From Fontivivens sp964399735 (GTDB taxonomy: Bacteria > Zhuqueibacterota > Zhuqueibacteria > Residuimicrobiales > Krinioviventaceae): DNA of 64,000 nt. Each line of letters starts with the position of its first letter. The stretch's first letter is position 1. Shown piece by piece: positions 17,212 to 25,943 of this stretch. The DNA is taken from positions 1 through 64,000 of the forward strand of contig CAYNSO010000007.1 in the NCBI GenBank assembly GCA_964399735.1, in the 5' to 3' direction. Position numbers and translations under genes: made by a program. The notes under the pieces were generated by a model that did no database searches, was not told where the DNA came from, and was given only the letters and a program-made list of their open reading frames with translations.

Positions 17212-18669
17212 TCAATCCAGTCCGAACATACTCCACTTTTTGCGACGACATGCCGGAGTATCTATATCCTGACGGGAATAACCATTGTTTTTTGATTCCG
17301 CAAATACTGCGTTATTATTATCGCGATCAAAAGAATCACGTTGAAAACTTTCCCTGTCGCTCATTTTGGATTGTTGATACAACTCTCTTTCAACCGGTTT
17401 GGCTTGTTGAAATACATCTCTTTCTACAGGTTTTGACGGTTGATATAATTCTCTTTCTACAGGCCTGTTATCCACACCTTTTGTCTGTATATTGATAACA
17501 TCACGGGGTTTTTGAATGAAATCGGGAACCGGCCTTTTGGCTTTATTTATATTAAATGAAGAAAAATCGCTGTTGGTATGTTCCGACATTTCCTTGCTAA
17601 TTTCTTCCACCCGTTCAATGGCCGGTATTTCCCGTTTGTTTACCTTGCTGCCGGCGACGACATAGCGCTGCCGATCATTTGCCGGGAACCTGCTTGTATT
17701 GCGGTTATTGGATAAACCTGTTGCAATCACAGTGATGCGAATTTCTTCATCCAGGTTTTTATCGATCACCGAGCCAAAAATCAAATTAGCCTTGGGGCCG
17801 GCTTCTTCAGAAATAATACTGGCGGCATCATTCACTTCATGCAGCGTCATGTTTTGTCCGCCGGTAATATTAACGAGCACGCCCAACGCTCCTGAAATGG
17901 AAACATTTTCAAGCAAGGGACTGTTAATTGCCTGGTAAGCAGCAACCTTGGCGCGATCCGGCCCGCTGGCGGCGCCGCAGCCCATCAGAGCATCGCCCAT
18001 TTCACTCATAACCGCGCGAACATCGGCAAAATCCAGGTTAACCAGCCCGGTTATGGTAATCAAATCAGATATACCCTTGGTGGCGTTGAACAATATTTCA
18101 TCCGCATAGCGGAATCCCTCGTCAAGGGGCGTATTGGGCGGTACAATAGTCAACAAACGCTGATTAGGGATGACGATCAACGTATCAACAGCTTGTTTTA
18201 GAGCGACGATTCCTTCTTCAGCGCGTTGAATTCTTTTTGGCCCTTCAAATAAAAATGGTGTGGTAACAATACCCACCGTCAGAGCATCAATATCTTTGGC
18301 AATTTCTGCAACTACAGGAGCAGCTCCGGTGCCGGTGCCGCCTCCCATGCCGGCTGTAATAAAAACCATATCGGCATTATTAAGATTTTCGTAAACGGCA
18401 TTACGGTCTTCCTCAACAGCTCTGCGGCCGCGCTCAGGATCTGCCCCGGCGCCCAAGCCATGAGTGGTTTTGGTGCCGATGTATACCTTGATCTGCGCTT
18501 TACACATATTGAGAGCCTGTTCATCAGTATTTATTCCGACAAATTCAACGCCGGACAAACCCTCGGCAATCATCCGATTAATGGCATTGCAGCCAGCCCC
18601 GCCAACGCCAACAACTTTTAATACTGCTTTTGCAGCGTTGGAATCGTCAAAATCAAATGTGAAATTCAT
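17212..18669 (-). CDS. ftsZ: Cell division protein FtsZ
   Basis: A tubulin-like GTPase of 485 residues that forms the division ring. The start ATG 18669 (MNFTFDFDD) is preceded by AGGAGTGGG; a longer frame to 18741 lacks a ribosome site. GTP-binding signature GGGTGTGAAP, the VVGVGGAGCNA start and the T7-loop region NLDFADVRAVM are intact. The linker after about residue 390 contains four imperfect 11-residue repeats (PVERELYQPSK type, residues 403-446). The C-terminal peptide DIDTPACRRKK is a variant of the conserved D(I)PxFLRR motif that binds FtsA/ZipA-type partners; the phenylalanine-leucine pair is replaced. It is the last gene of the cluster, upstream of a strong terminator. Confidence 0.97.
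   Translation of the reverse strand: MNFTFDFDDSNAAKAVLKVVGVGGAGCNAINRMIAEGLSGVEFVGINTDEQALNMCKAQIKVYIGTKTTHGLGAGADPERGRRAVEEDRNAVYENLNNADMVFITAGMGGGTGTGAAPVVAEIAKDIDALTVGIVTTPFLFEGPKRIQRAEEGIVALKQAVDTLIVIPNQRLLTIVPPNTPLDEGFRYADEILFNATKGISDLITITGLVNLDFADVRAVMSEMGDALMGCGAASGPDRAKVAAYQAINSPLLENVSISGALGVLVNITGGQNMTLHEVNDAASIISEEAGPKANLIFGSVIDKNLDEEIRITVIATGLSNNRNTSRFPANDRQRYVVAGSKVNKREIPAIERVEEISKEMSEHTNSDFSSFNINKAKRPVPDFIQKPRDVINIQTKGVDNRPVERELYQPSKPVERDVFQQAKPVERELYQQSKMSDRESFQRDSFDRDNNNAVFAESKNNGYSRQDIDTPACRRKKWSMFGLD
17332..17463 (-). repeat. Tandem 33-bp repeats encoding the FtsZ linker
   Basis: Four consecutive 11-codon units (residues 403-446 of FtsZ): PVERELYQPSK, PVERDVFQQAK, PVERELYQQSK, MSDRESFQRDS. 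The first three are nearly identical; the fourth has diverged. Confidence 0.8.
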
Positions 18670-18827
18670 GTCCCACTCCTTTAATTTAATCATCATTTCA
18701 ATAGCGGTTAATCCCAACTTAACCGTATTAAAAAAATTCATTCTTACATCATTACTTTGCCGGCAAAAGAATACAATTTATCGAGTAAAATTATACCTTT
18801 TCTTGCTTTAATATACCGGCTGGTCAT

Positions 18828-19031
18828 TTAAAATTGCATATCTTCTTTAACAATCGCAAATAATCGGTTATAAATTTGTGTCCGTTTGTTCCAGTCCAAA
18901 ACAATTTCATCGTTAGATGAAATAATTCGTTTGGGGTTTAATAACAAGTCCAGGGTATCTTCAATCAATTCCAGGGGTAAGCTAATATGCTTACTTACTA
19001 AACCTGAATTAGCCAATTGTTCATTATTCAT
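18828..19031 (-). CDS. 67-residue protein between ftsA and ftsZ, unrecognised
   Basis: A 67-residue frame from ATG 19031, preceded by GAGGTG at a good distance, ending with an acidic, aromatic tail (KEDMQF). No membrane segment or motif is recognised; predicted mostly helical (LPLELIEDTLDLLLNPKRI). It sits 34 bases after ftsA and about 160 bases before ftsZ on the same strand, so it is probably cotranscribed with the division genes. It could be an adaptor or regulator specific to this lineage, or unrelated. No function is assigned. Confidence 0.55.
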   Translation of the reverse strand: MNNEQLANSGLVSKHISLPLELIEDTLDLLLNPKRIISSNDEIVLDWNKRTQIYNRLFAIVKEDMQF

Positions 19032-19065
19032 AATTACACCTCACACATTAAACATAACATATCTA

Positions 19066-20313
19066 TTACATAATTGTTGTTACGCTGCCAAACCAGCGTC
19101 TAAATCTTTTTTTAATTGAATCAAAAACATCACCTTTGCCATCGCGGAAATTAGCGCCGAGTTCATGCTGGTATTTCAAACCATATTGAATCAAACCAAC
19201 TCCGGTTGCGCTTTGCGGATTTCGGGATTCTTCGACCATACCGGTAAAGCCCTGTGGAATACCGATTTTAACCGGCATATTGAAAATCTCTTCCGCCAAC
19301 TCCAAAGTACCAGGAATCAGTGACCCACCGCCGGTCAACACTACGCCATTAGTCATTAAATTAATATAATCAGACTTTTTTACTTCTTCATAGATCAGGG
19401 TTAAAATTTCCGCCATACGCGGTTGAATAATGTCCACCAACAAGGTTCGGGCAATTCTGCGGCTGGCGCGGTCGCTAACGCCGGGTACTTCAATTACAGA
19501 TTCCTTGTCGTTTTCCCGATGCACAGCACAGCCATGTTTAATCTTTAATTGTTCTGCGGAATCCATCGGAGTCCGTAAAATAATGGCAATATCATTGGTT
19601 ACATTACGCCCACCCAGGGCAACGACCGAAGTGTGGCGAATGCAGCTTTCATAAAACATGGCAATATCACTGGTTCCGCCGCCAATATCTACTAGAATAA
19701 CCCCCAGCTCTTTTTCATCATCGGTCAGCACTGAAAAACTGGAAGCTAATGGTTCTAAAACCAGGTCAGCAACTCCATAGCCCGCTTTTTCAATGCAGCG
19801 TTGAATATTTTGCGCCGAGGTTATTGCACCGGTAACAATGTGAACTTCGGCTTCAAGGCGAATTCCCTTCAAACCGACAGGATCCCTAATGCCGCGTTGT
19901 TCATTAACAATAAATTCCTGCGGCAAAATATGAATAATTTCCCGATCAATAGGCAGAGCCACAGCTTTGGCGGAATCTATCACCCGCCGGACATCATCGG
20001 TGGTTACCTCTGAATTTTCACCAGATATTGCAACCACCCCGCGCCCGTTGATACTGCGAATATGGTCACCGGCAATGCCGGCATATACATGATCAACCTG
20101 AACATTTGCCATTTCTTCAGCTTTACCAATGGCATTCGAAATTGAATTTACAGTTTTATCAATATCAACTACCACTCCATATCGCAAGCCATCTGAAGGC
20201 ACATTTCCCACGCCAATGATCTTTATATCATTAGCTTCATTGATTTCGGCAATAAAACAACTAATTTTAGTTGTGCCAATATCAAGTCCTGTAATAATAT
20301 CTATCTCATCCAT
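19066..20313 (-). CDS. ftsA: Cell division protein FtsA
   Basis: A 415-residue actin-like ATPase that tethers FtsZ to the membrane. ATPase motifs are GLDIGTTKISC (residues about 9-19), VDIGGGTSDIAMF and VLTGGGSLIPG. The 1C (SHS2) domain is between. The C-terminus (KKRFRRWFGSV) is the amphipathic membrane-targeting helix. Length and order (ftsQ-ftsA-...-ftsZ) are typical. It starts 17 bases after ftsQ. The 67-residue gene then separates it from ftsZ. Confidence 0.96.
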   Translation of the reverse strand: MDEIDIITGLDIGTTKISCFIAEINEANDIKIIGVGNVPSDGLRYGVVVDIDKTVNSISNAIGKAEEMANVQVDHVYAGIAGDHIRSINGRGVVAISGENSEVTTDDVRRVIDSAKAVALPIDREIIHILPQEFIVNEQRGIRDPVGLKGIRLEAEVHIVTGAITSAQNIQRCIEKAGYGVADLVLEPLASSFSVLTDDEKELGVILVDIGGGTSDIAMFYESCIRHTSVVALGGRNVTNDIAIILRTPMDSAEQLKIKHGCAVHRENDKESVIEVPGVSDRASRRIARTLLVDIIQPRMAEILTLIYEEVKKSDYINLMTNGVVLTGGGSLIPGTLELAEEIFNMPVKIGIPQGFTGMVEESRNPQSATGVGLIQYGLKYQHELGANFRDGKGDVFDSIKKRFRRWFGSVTTIM

Positions 20314-20330
20314 ATAAAACCCCGTCCTTT

Positions 20331-21047
20331 TTAAATATTGGGATTTACTTTTTTAACAATAATCTGCCCGTCAAGACGAAAATCTAGATAACGGGCATTT
20401 AATGCCAATTTTGAATTACCAAGCTGCTTTTGAAAAGCTTTAACATACTGCATTTTTTTCTCAATATCTCCTTTACCAATAACCAGGGGCAAGCCGTTGG
20501 CATAGTTTGTATAGACAACCAGACCAATAGAATGGTGAATATAAATCTGTGAAATGTTAGTATAGGCCAGGTAATTATCCTTTCTGATTATTTTAATAAA
20601 CCGCAATGCTTGCTCAATTTCTTCGCCAGTAATTTGTAATCTGTTCCAATCAATTTTCAAGCTGTCGCCGGATATTACCGGTAAATCATAATGCTCAGTC
20701 GAATCCGCCAGGGCAATAATTTTTCCCTTACCATCAATCAAATACAACTTTTTTTCTGATAAAAAGGCAAAGGGTTTACTTTTCTTTTTTTCAGAATTGA
20801 GGCGTTCCAGCAGTTCCTTTTGCGAAACTGATTTTAAATTGACAACATTTTCGTTATCAGGGATAAACTTTTCCAAAAACTCTCTCACCGGTTCAGTCTT
20901 TTCTTCATCACTGGTAAAAGACGCCAACGTTACAGTTTCCGGTACCTGAGGAGAATGGGCTTCGATAATTGTTTGCATGATAAACAGCCCGGTCAACATT
21001 GCCATACTAAAAAATAAAACTTTTTTTCCAAGAGCTAAAAAATCCAT
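20331..21047 (-). CDS. ftsQ: Divisome protein FtsQ/DivIB (divergent)
   Basis: A 238-residue bitopic protein: short cytoplasmic start, one membrane helix at about 9-28, and a periplasmic region with a recognisable FtsQ beta domain near the end (ISQIYIHHSIGLVVYTNYANGLPLVIGKG and ALNARYLDFRLDGQIIVKK). The POTRA part is weakly conserved, so the identification depends on position between murG and ftsA and on the C-terminal DLR-like segment. It is thought to link FtsL/FtsB to the septal synthase. It lies two bases after murG. Confidence 0.8.
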   Translation of the reverse strand: MDFLALGKKVLFFSMAMLTGLFIMQTIIEAHSPQVPETVTLASFTSDEEKTEPVREFLEKFIPDNENVVNLKSVSQKELLERLNSEKKKSKPFAFLSEKKLYLIDGKGKIIALADSTEHYDLPVISGDSLKIDWNRLQITGEEIEQALRFIKIIRKDNYLAYTNISQIYIHHSIGLVVYTNYANGLPLVIGKGDIEKKMQYVKAFQKQLGNSKLALNARYLDFRLDGQIIVKKVNPNI

Positions 21048-21049
21048 TG

Positions 21050-22174
21050 CTAGTTCCTATTGTTTGCAATTTTAAAAACAGACTGAATAATTTTTTCCGT
21101 AGCATCCGGAAACGCTGCGCCAAGGGCAGCAAGATGCATTGAATTTCTTTTTTGTTGATTGCGATAAAGCTCCGTGATCCGGTCCGTCAGTATATCAGCG
21201 TTTATTCCGGTTTCCAGGATCATTTCTGCAGCGCCGATTTTAACAAAAGCCCGGGCATTTTTTTCCTGATGCCCTGCTGCAGCCCAGGGATAGGGAATTA
21301 AAATCGCCGGGATTCCGCAAACGGCTAGTTCAGCCAGGGTAATAGCGCCTGAACGGCACACAGCAAAATCACAGGCGGTATATGCCATCTCCATATTGTT
21401 AATATATTCAGCCGCATATATTCGTTCTTTCCACGATGTAATTGCATCCTTAACCATAGGATAAGCGGTTTTTCCGGTTCCCCATATAATTTGCAGTTCG
21501 GTTTGCTGCATTATATTTATCAAACAAGAGACAACCGCTTTATTCACAGCCAAAGCGCCCTGACTGCCGCCAAATACCAGCATGGTTAACTTGTTCCGCT
21601 GTAAACCGAATACTGCTCTGGCAGCAGGTTTATCACCGCAATTATGAAAAGAACGCACCGGGTTACCAGTTAAAAACAGGTTATCCTGACGTTTAAAATA
21701 TCCGGCAGATTCTTTAAAACTGATATGAACCCGGTCAACCCATTTGGATAACCAGCGGGTTGTTATTCCGGGATAAATATTTTGTTCCTGGATCAAGGTC
21801 GGGTAGCCGAGCAGAACCGCCATAAACAACATTGGCCCGCTGACATACCCTCCGGAACCGATAACCGCTGCCGGTTTTATTTTGTTCAAAATTCGCACAC
21901 ATTGTACCAGGCTAACCAATAACCGAGCCAACACAATAACGTTGGCTAACAGATTCTTTCGAGAAAACCCGCGTACAGAAATGAGCAATAACGAATGACC
22001 GGCAGCTGGTACAACACGGGTCTCCAAACCTTTTTTAGTACCAATGAAATAAATTTTACTGTCTGGTTCCAGGTGTAAAATCTTTTCACCAATTGCAATA
22101 GCCGGATAAAGATGCCCGCCGGTTCCCGCCCCTGCTAAAATATAAGCGGGGATATTTTTTTGTTGAGCGGCCAT
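21050..22174 (-). CDS. murG: Lipid II synthase MurG
   Basis: A 374-residue GT28 transferase that adds GlcNAc to lipid I to form lipid II on the inner face of the membrane. The G-loops are present: GAGTGGHLYPAIAIG (15-29) and VFGGSQGALAVN (about 205-216). The IGSGGYVSGP and EQNIYPGITTRWLS segments and the sugar-nucleotide site CRSGAITLAELA with IPYPWAAAGHQEKNA are all present. Its ATG overlaps the ftsW stop (TAATG). In most genomes murC follows; here ftsQ does. Confidence 0.96.
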   Translation of the reverse strand: MAAQQKNIPAYILAGAGTGGHLYPAIAIGEKILHLEPDSKIYFIGTKKGLETRVVPAAGHSLLLISVRGFSRKNLLANVIVLARLLVSLVQCVRILNKIKPAAVIGSGGYVSGPMLFMAVLLGYPTLIQEQNIYPGITTRWLSKWVDRVHISFKESAGYFKRQDNLFLTGNPVRSFHNCGDKPAARAVFGLQRNKLTMLVFGGSQGALAVNKAVVSCLINIMQQTELQIIWGTGKTAYPMVKDAITSWKERIYAAEYINNMEMAYTACDFAVCRSGAITLAELAVCGIPAILIPYPWAAAGHQEKNARAFVKIGAAEMILETGINADILTDRITELYRNQQKRNSMHLAALGAAFPDATEKIIQSVFKIANNRN

Positions 22175-23424
22175 TATCGCTTTACCTTGTATTTTGATGC
22201 AGATTCATTTTTTGTATAACGTACCGTACCGGGTTCGTTTGCAAAGCTGAGTGATAATCTTTTTATCCGGTCTTTATAAACTGACCTGTTTGGATAATTC
22301 TTGAAGGAATGATTACTTTGGCTGGAAATATTCAGCAAAATGCCGATCGCAGCCAAATGGGTAACCATTGCCGAACCGCCATAACTGATAAACGGCATTG
22401 GAATTCCGGTAGTAGGCAGCAACACCATGGTAATCGCTGCATTAAAAAAAGCATAAATACCAATACACACGGTAATTCCGCCGGCAAGCAGACGGCCATA
22501 GCCATCCGGAGCGGTTTTAGCGATGCGCATGCCTCTGTAAATGATCGTAAAAAACAAAAGCAAAATACCAATACAACCAAGCAATCCTGCTTCTTCACCA
22601 ATTACCGAAAAAATAAAATCCTTGTGTGGCTCTGGTAAAAACATATATTTTTGCCGGCCATCACCAATTCCCTGTCCAAAAATACCGCCAAGATTAAAAC
22701 CAATAATTGATTGCTGCACCTGGTAACCGGTTAACCCCCTGTTAAACATCACATTAAAAAAAGAAGACAATCTTGCAAACATATAAGAATTATCTTTTAC
22801 ATACAACAGTCCAATTGTTACAATTGATAAACCAATTGAAATCAGATAGCTCAATTTAACTTCGGCAAAGAAAAACATGCAAAAGGCAATCAAGGTTATC
22901 AGCATGGCAGTGCCAAAATCTTTTTCCAATGCTACCATTACAGCAATAATAACCACAAAACCGATATATTTTAAAAAGCCTTTCCATTCTTCCAGTTCCT
23001 CACGATTCTGGTAGAGAAGCCGGGCGAGAATTAAAATGAGTGCATACCGGGCAAAATCTGAGGGCTGAAATGTGAAAAAACCCAGCCGCAGCCAACGTGA
23101 TGCCTCATTGCGGGTTATCACAAAGGGGGCGTGCGTGAACAACAATAAAAGCAATATAATGCTGCCCGCCATAAGGATTGGCGAAAGGCCAAGACATTTA
23201 CGGTAATTGACAAAAGCCAGGATGCTCATAAAAAACAAACCAATCATAACCCGTACCAGATGGTTTTTAAAAAAATGAGCGCTGTCGCCAAATTCCTTTT
23301 CCGCCCGGAATGAACTGGCAGAATAGACCATTGCCGCGCCGACGACAAGCAGGCACAACACACAAAAAACCAGCAGGTAATCTATTTTGCCAATATCAAA
23401 TTTTTTATTTGCGGGCGCGGTCAT
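22174..23424 (-). CDS. ftsW: Septal peptidoglycan polymerase FtsW (SEDS)
   Basis: A 416-residue SEDS glycosyltransferase with about ten membrane segments. It polymerises lipid II at the septum together with FtsI. The signature GFNLGGIFGQGIGDGRQKY and the LPEPHKDFIFSVIGEE motif are intact, as is the MPFISYGGSA segment near the end. The C-terminal ~60 residues are a basic cytoplasmic tail. It follows mraY after 10 bases, the place where murD is usually inserted. Confidence 0.95.
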   Translation of the reverse strand: MTAPANKKFDIGKIDYLLVFCVLCLLVVGAAMVYSASSFRAEKEFGDSAHFFKNHLVRVMIGLFFMSILAFVNYRKCLGLSPILMAGSIILLLLLFTHAPFVITRNEASRWLRLGFFTFQPSDFARYALILILARLLYQNREELEEWKGFLKYIGFVVIIAVMVALEKDFGTAMLITLIAFCMFFFAEVKLSYLISIGLSIVTIGLLYVKDNSYMFARLSSFFNVMFNRGLTGYQVQQSIIGFNLGGIFGQGIGDGRQKYMFLPEPHKDFIFSVIGEEAGLLGCIGILLLFFTIIYRGMRIAKTAPDGYGRLLAGGITVCIGIYAFFNAAITMVLLPTTGIPMPFISYGGSAMVTHLAAIGILLNISSQSNHSFKNYPNRSVYKDRIKRLSLSFANEPGTVRYTKNESASKYKVKR

Positions 23425-23434
23425 TATCTTTCCA

Positions 23435-24520
23435 TTATCTGATTTTGAATGTTGTAAACGTTAACAAAGCCAATAAAATGCCGACAATCCAGAACCTGAC
23501 AACAACTTTGGGTTCTGCCCAGCCAAGCAATTCATAATGATGGTGAATCGGCGCCATTTTAAATACTCTTTTCTTTGTGCGCTTGTACCAGAAAACCTGA
23601 ATAATAACCGATAAACTTTCCAAAACAAACAAGCCGCAAATAATCAACAACCAGAATTCTTTTTTAACCAGAATCGATACTGCGGCAATTGAGCCACCGA
23701 GCGCCAGCGCCCCGGTATCGCCCATAAAAACCTGCGCCGGGTGAGAGTTATACCATAAAAATCCCAGACAAGCGCCGACCAAAGCTGCACAAAAAATTGT
23801 TAACTCGCCGGAGCCGGGCAAATAAATTATATTGAGATAATCCGTAAAGTCTACCCGGCCGGAAACATAACAAATTGCGCCAAAAGCGATTGCGGCAATG
23901 GCAACGAGTCCGGCAAGTAAACCATCCAGGCCATCTGTCAGGTTTGAACTATTCGACATGGCTGTTATTACAAAAGCAATAAAGGGTATATATAATATGC
24001 CAAAATTAAACTCATAATTTTTAAAAAAAGGCACCGTCGACATGGTGCGAGCTTCTTCCACAACCGGGAAAAAATAAACAAGACAGCCGACAGCCACGCC
24101 CAATAAAATCTGAAAGAACAGTTTGTAACGGGCAATGAGGCCTTTGGAATATTTTTTTACAATTTTCAAATAATCATCCATAAAACCGATTACCGACAAA
24201 AACAGGGTAACCACCAGCACTAACCAGATATACATTTCCTTGAACTGGGCAAACAACAGCGTGGAAATCAATACGCCACCAACAATGATAATACCGCCCA
24301 TGCTGGGGGTTCCTTTTTTACTTAGATGGGTCTGCGGGCCGTCATTCCTGATTTCCTCTCCCAGTTGTAGTCTTTTCAACATTTTTATTATATACGGGCC
24401 TATAAAAACACAAATAAAAAAAGCAAAAAACCCACTCAGCGCTGCCCGAAAGGAAATATAGCGAAACAGGTTAAAGCCGATAAACTCTTCACGTAATGGT
24501 GTTAATAAATAATATAACAT
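23435..24520 (-). CDS. mraY: Phospho-MurNAc-pentapeptide translocase MraY
   Basis: A 361-residue, ten-pass membrane enzyme that makes lipid I from UDP-MurNAc-pentapeptide and undecaprenyl phosphate. Motifs: GPQTHLSKKGTPSMGGI (about residues 60-76), NSSNLTDGLDGLLAG with the catalytic Asp region, FMGDTGALALGGSIA and KMAPIHHHYELLGW. Full length. The gene lies six bases after murF. Confidence 0.97.
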   Translation of the reverse strand: MLYYLLTPLREEFIGFNLFRYISFRAALSGFFAFFICVFIGPYIIKMLKRLQLGEEIRNDGPQTHLSKKGTPSMGGIIIVGGVLISTLLFAQFKEMYIWLVLVVTLFLSVIGFMDDYLKIVKKYSKGLIARYKLFFQILLGVAVGCLVYFFPVVEEARTMSTVPFFKNYEFNFGILYIPFIAFVITAMSNSSNLTDGLDGLLAGLVAIAAIAFGAICYVSGRVDFTDYLNIIYLPGSGELTIFCAALVGACLGFLWYNSHPAQVFMGDTGALALGGSIAAVSILVKKEFWLLIICGLFVLESLSVIIQVFWYKRTKKRVFKMAPIHHHYELLGWAEPKVVVRFWIVGILLALLTFTTFKIR

Positions 24521-24526
24521 AAAAAC

Positions 24527-25933
24527 TCACCTGCCTTTTAATTGAGTGGTCACATATTCTACTATGGTTTCCATTTGCATGGAACGGGAGCCTTTAATGA
24601 GTATTATATCATTTTCCTTAATAATTTTTAACAGCTTTGTTTGCAAATCATTTTTATTATCAAAATGTTTCGCCAACAAATCAGGATAGCCGGATAAAGC
24701 CTGAAATGTATATCTGGTTTCATTGCCATAAAGATATATAACATCAATTTTGAACCAGGAGGCGACAGCAGCCAGTTTTTCATGTTCCGAAAGCGAGTAT
24801 TTACCCAGTTCCTTCATATCACCCAAAACAGCAATGCGTCGGCCACCATTTTTCACACTCATTTCACCCAGCGTTGCAAGCGCTGCATAACAACTGCCGG
24901 GATTTGAATTATAAGAATCATTGACAAGCCGTATTCCCTTTAATTCGATCACCTGGGCACGTTTATCGGCAGGCTCTACTTTTTCCAGGCCAGCCTTGAT
25001 CTGTTCCGGCGTTAAAGAATAAAAAGAACCAACAGCAGCAGCTGCCAACGCATTGGACACATTATGACGCCCGGTTAATTGTAAAGGAACTGTAACACCC
25101 ATTACCTTAAAAGTATACCTGGCATAATCATCACAGTATTCGATATTTCCCTGCACATCCGCATTATTTTCTATTGCATAGGAAATACTTTTTGCCGCCG
25201 GGAACTGTACGCCAGCCAGATTTTTATCATCAGCATTAAAAAACACACTGCCGTCTTGCCTCATGTTGGTAAAAATCTCCATTTTGGCCTTGAGTACCCC
25301 TTCCACACTATCAAAGTGTTCCAAATGGGCATGACCAATGTTGGTCAACAGGCAGGCGGTTGGTTCAACCAGGTAACTGAGTCGTCGTAGTTCGCCAAAA
25401 TGATTGGTGCCGAGTTCGATCACTAAAATTTCATGTTCAGCGCGTAACTCATACAATGTTGCTGGAACGCCAATATGATTATTAAATGATTTTATGTTTT
25501 TTAAAACACAATATTTCTGCGCCAGAACACTAGCCACCAATTCTTTTGTGGTGGTTTTGCCGGAACTGCCGGTGATTGCAATTACCGGAATGGAAAACTT
25601 TTTTCGATAATAACGGGCAAACTCCTGGTAAGCAATCAAAGAATCCGGTACAGTTATAAATGCCGCCTGAGGATATTGTGAACCATGAGTGTTAAACCAC
25701 ACGGTATTGACCACACAAGCGGCGGCGCCGCCGCTTACAGCCTGTAAAATGAAATCATGTCCGTCATATTTGTCGCCCTTGATCGCAAAGAACAACTCAC
25801 CCGGCTTTGTGGTGCGCGAATCGGTGCTAATACCGGCGATTGCCTTGACTGGTGGCTGCTCCTGACTGTGCCACTGTGCATGACAGGATTGCAGATTTAG
25901 CAACTCTGAAATTTTTAATAGCAAATCACTCAA
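24527..25933 (-). CDS. murF: UDP-MurNAc-tripeptide--D-Ala-D-Ala ligase MurF
   Basis: A 468-residue Mur ligase with the N-terminal UDP-binding domain (GISTDSRTTKPGELFFAIKGDKYDGHDF), the ATP P-loop ITGSSGKTTTKE, the ELGTNHFGE and NIGHAHLEHF segments, and VNDSYNSNPGS, which is typical of MurF. It adds D-Ala-D-Ala in the last cytoplasmic step of precursor synthesis. It lies 10 bases after ftsI, where murE is expected in most dcw clusters. It is the only amino-acid ligase retained in this cluster. Confidence 0.96.
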   Translation of the reverse strand: MSDLLLKISELLNLQSCHAQWHSQEQPPVKAIAGISTDSRTTKPGELFFAIKGDKYDGHDFILQAVSGGAAACVVNTVWFNTHGSQYPQAAFITVPDSLIAYQEFARYYRKKFSIPVIAITGSSGKTTTKELVASVLAQKYCVLKNIKSFNNHIGVPATLYELRAEHEILVIELGTNHFGELRRLSYLVEPTACLLTNIGHAHLEHFDSVEGVLKAKMEIFTNMRQDGSVFFNADDKNLAGVQFPAAKSISYAIENNADVQGNIEYCDDYARYTFKVMGVTVPLQLTGRHNVSNALAAAAVGSFYSLTPEQIKAGLEKVEPADKRAQVIELKGIRLVNDSYNSNPGSCYAALATLGEMSVKNGGRRIAVLGDMKELGKYSLSEHEKLAAVASWFKIDVIYLYGNETRYTFQALSGYPDLLAKHFDNKNDLQTKLLKIIKENDIILIKGSRSMQMETIVEYVTTQLKGR

Positions 25934-25943
25934 TGTATTTTCT

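Noticed and set aside
18670..18741. Longer FtsZ start at 18741
   Set aside because: The added 24 residues have no counterpart in FtsZ and the AGGAGTGGG site supports the start at 18669.
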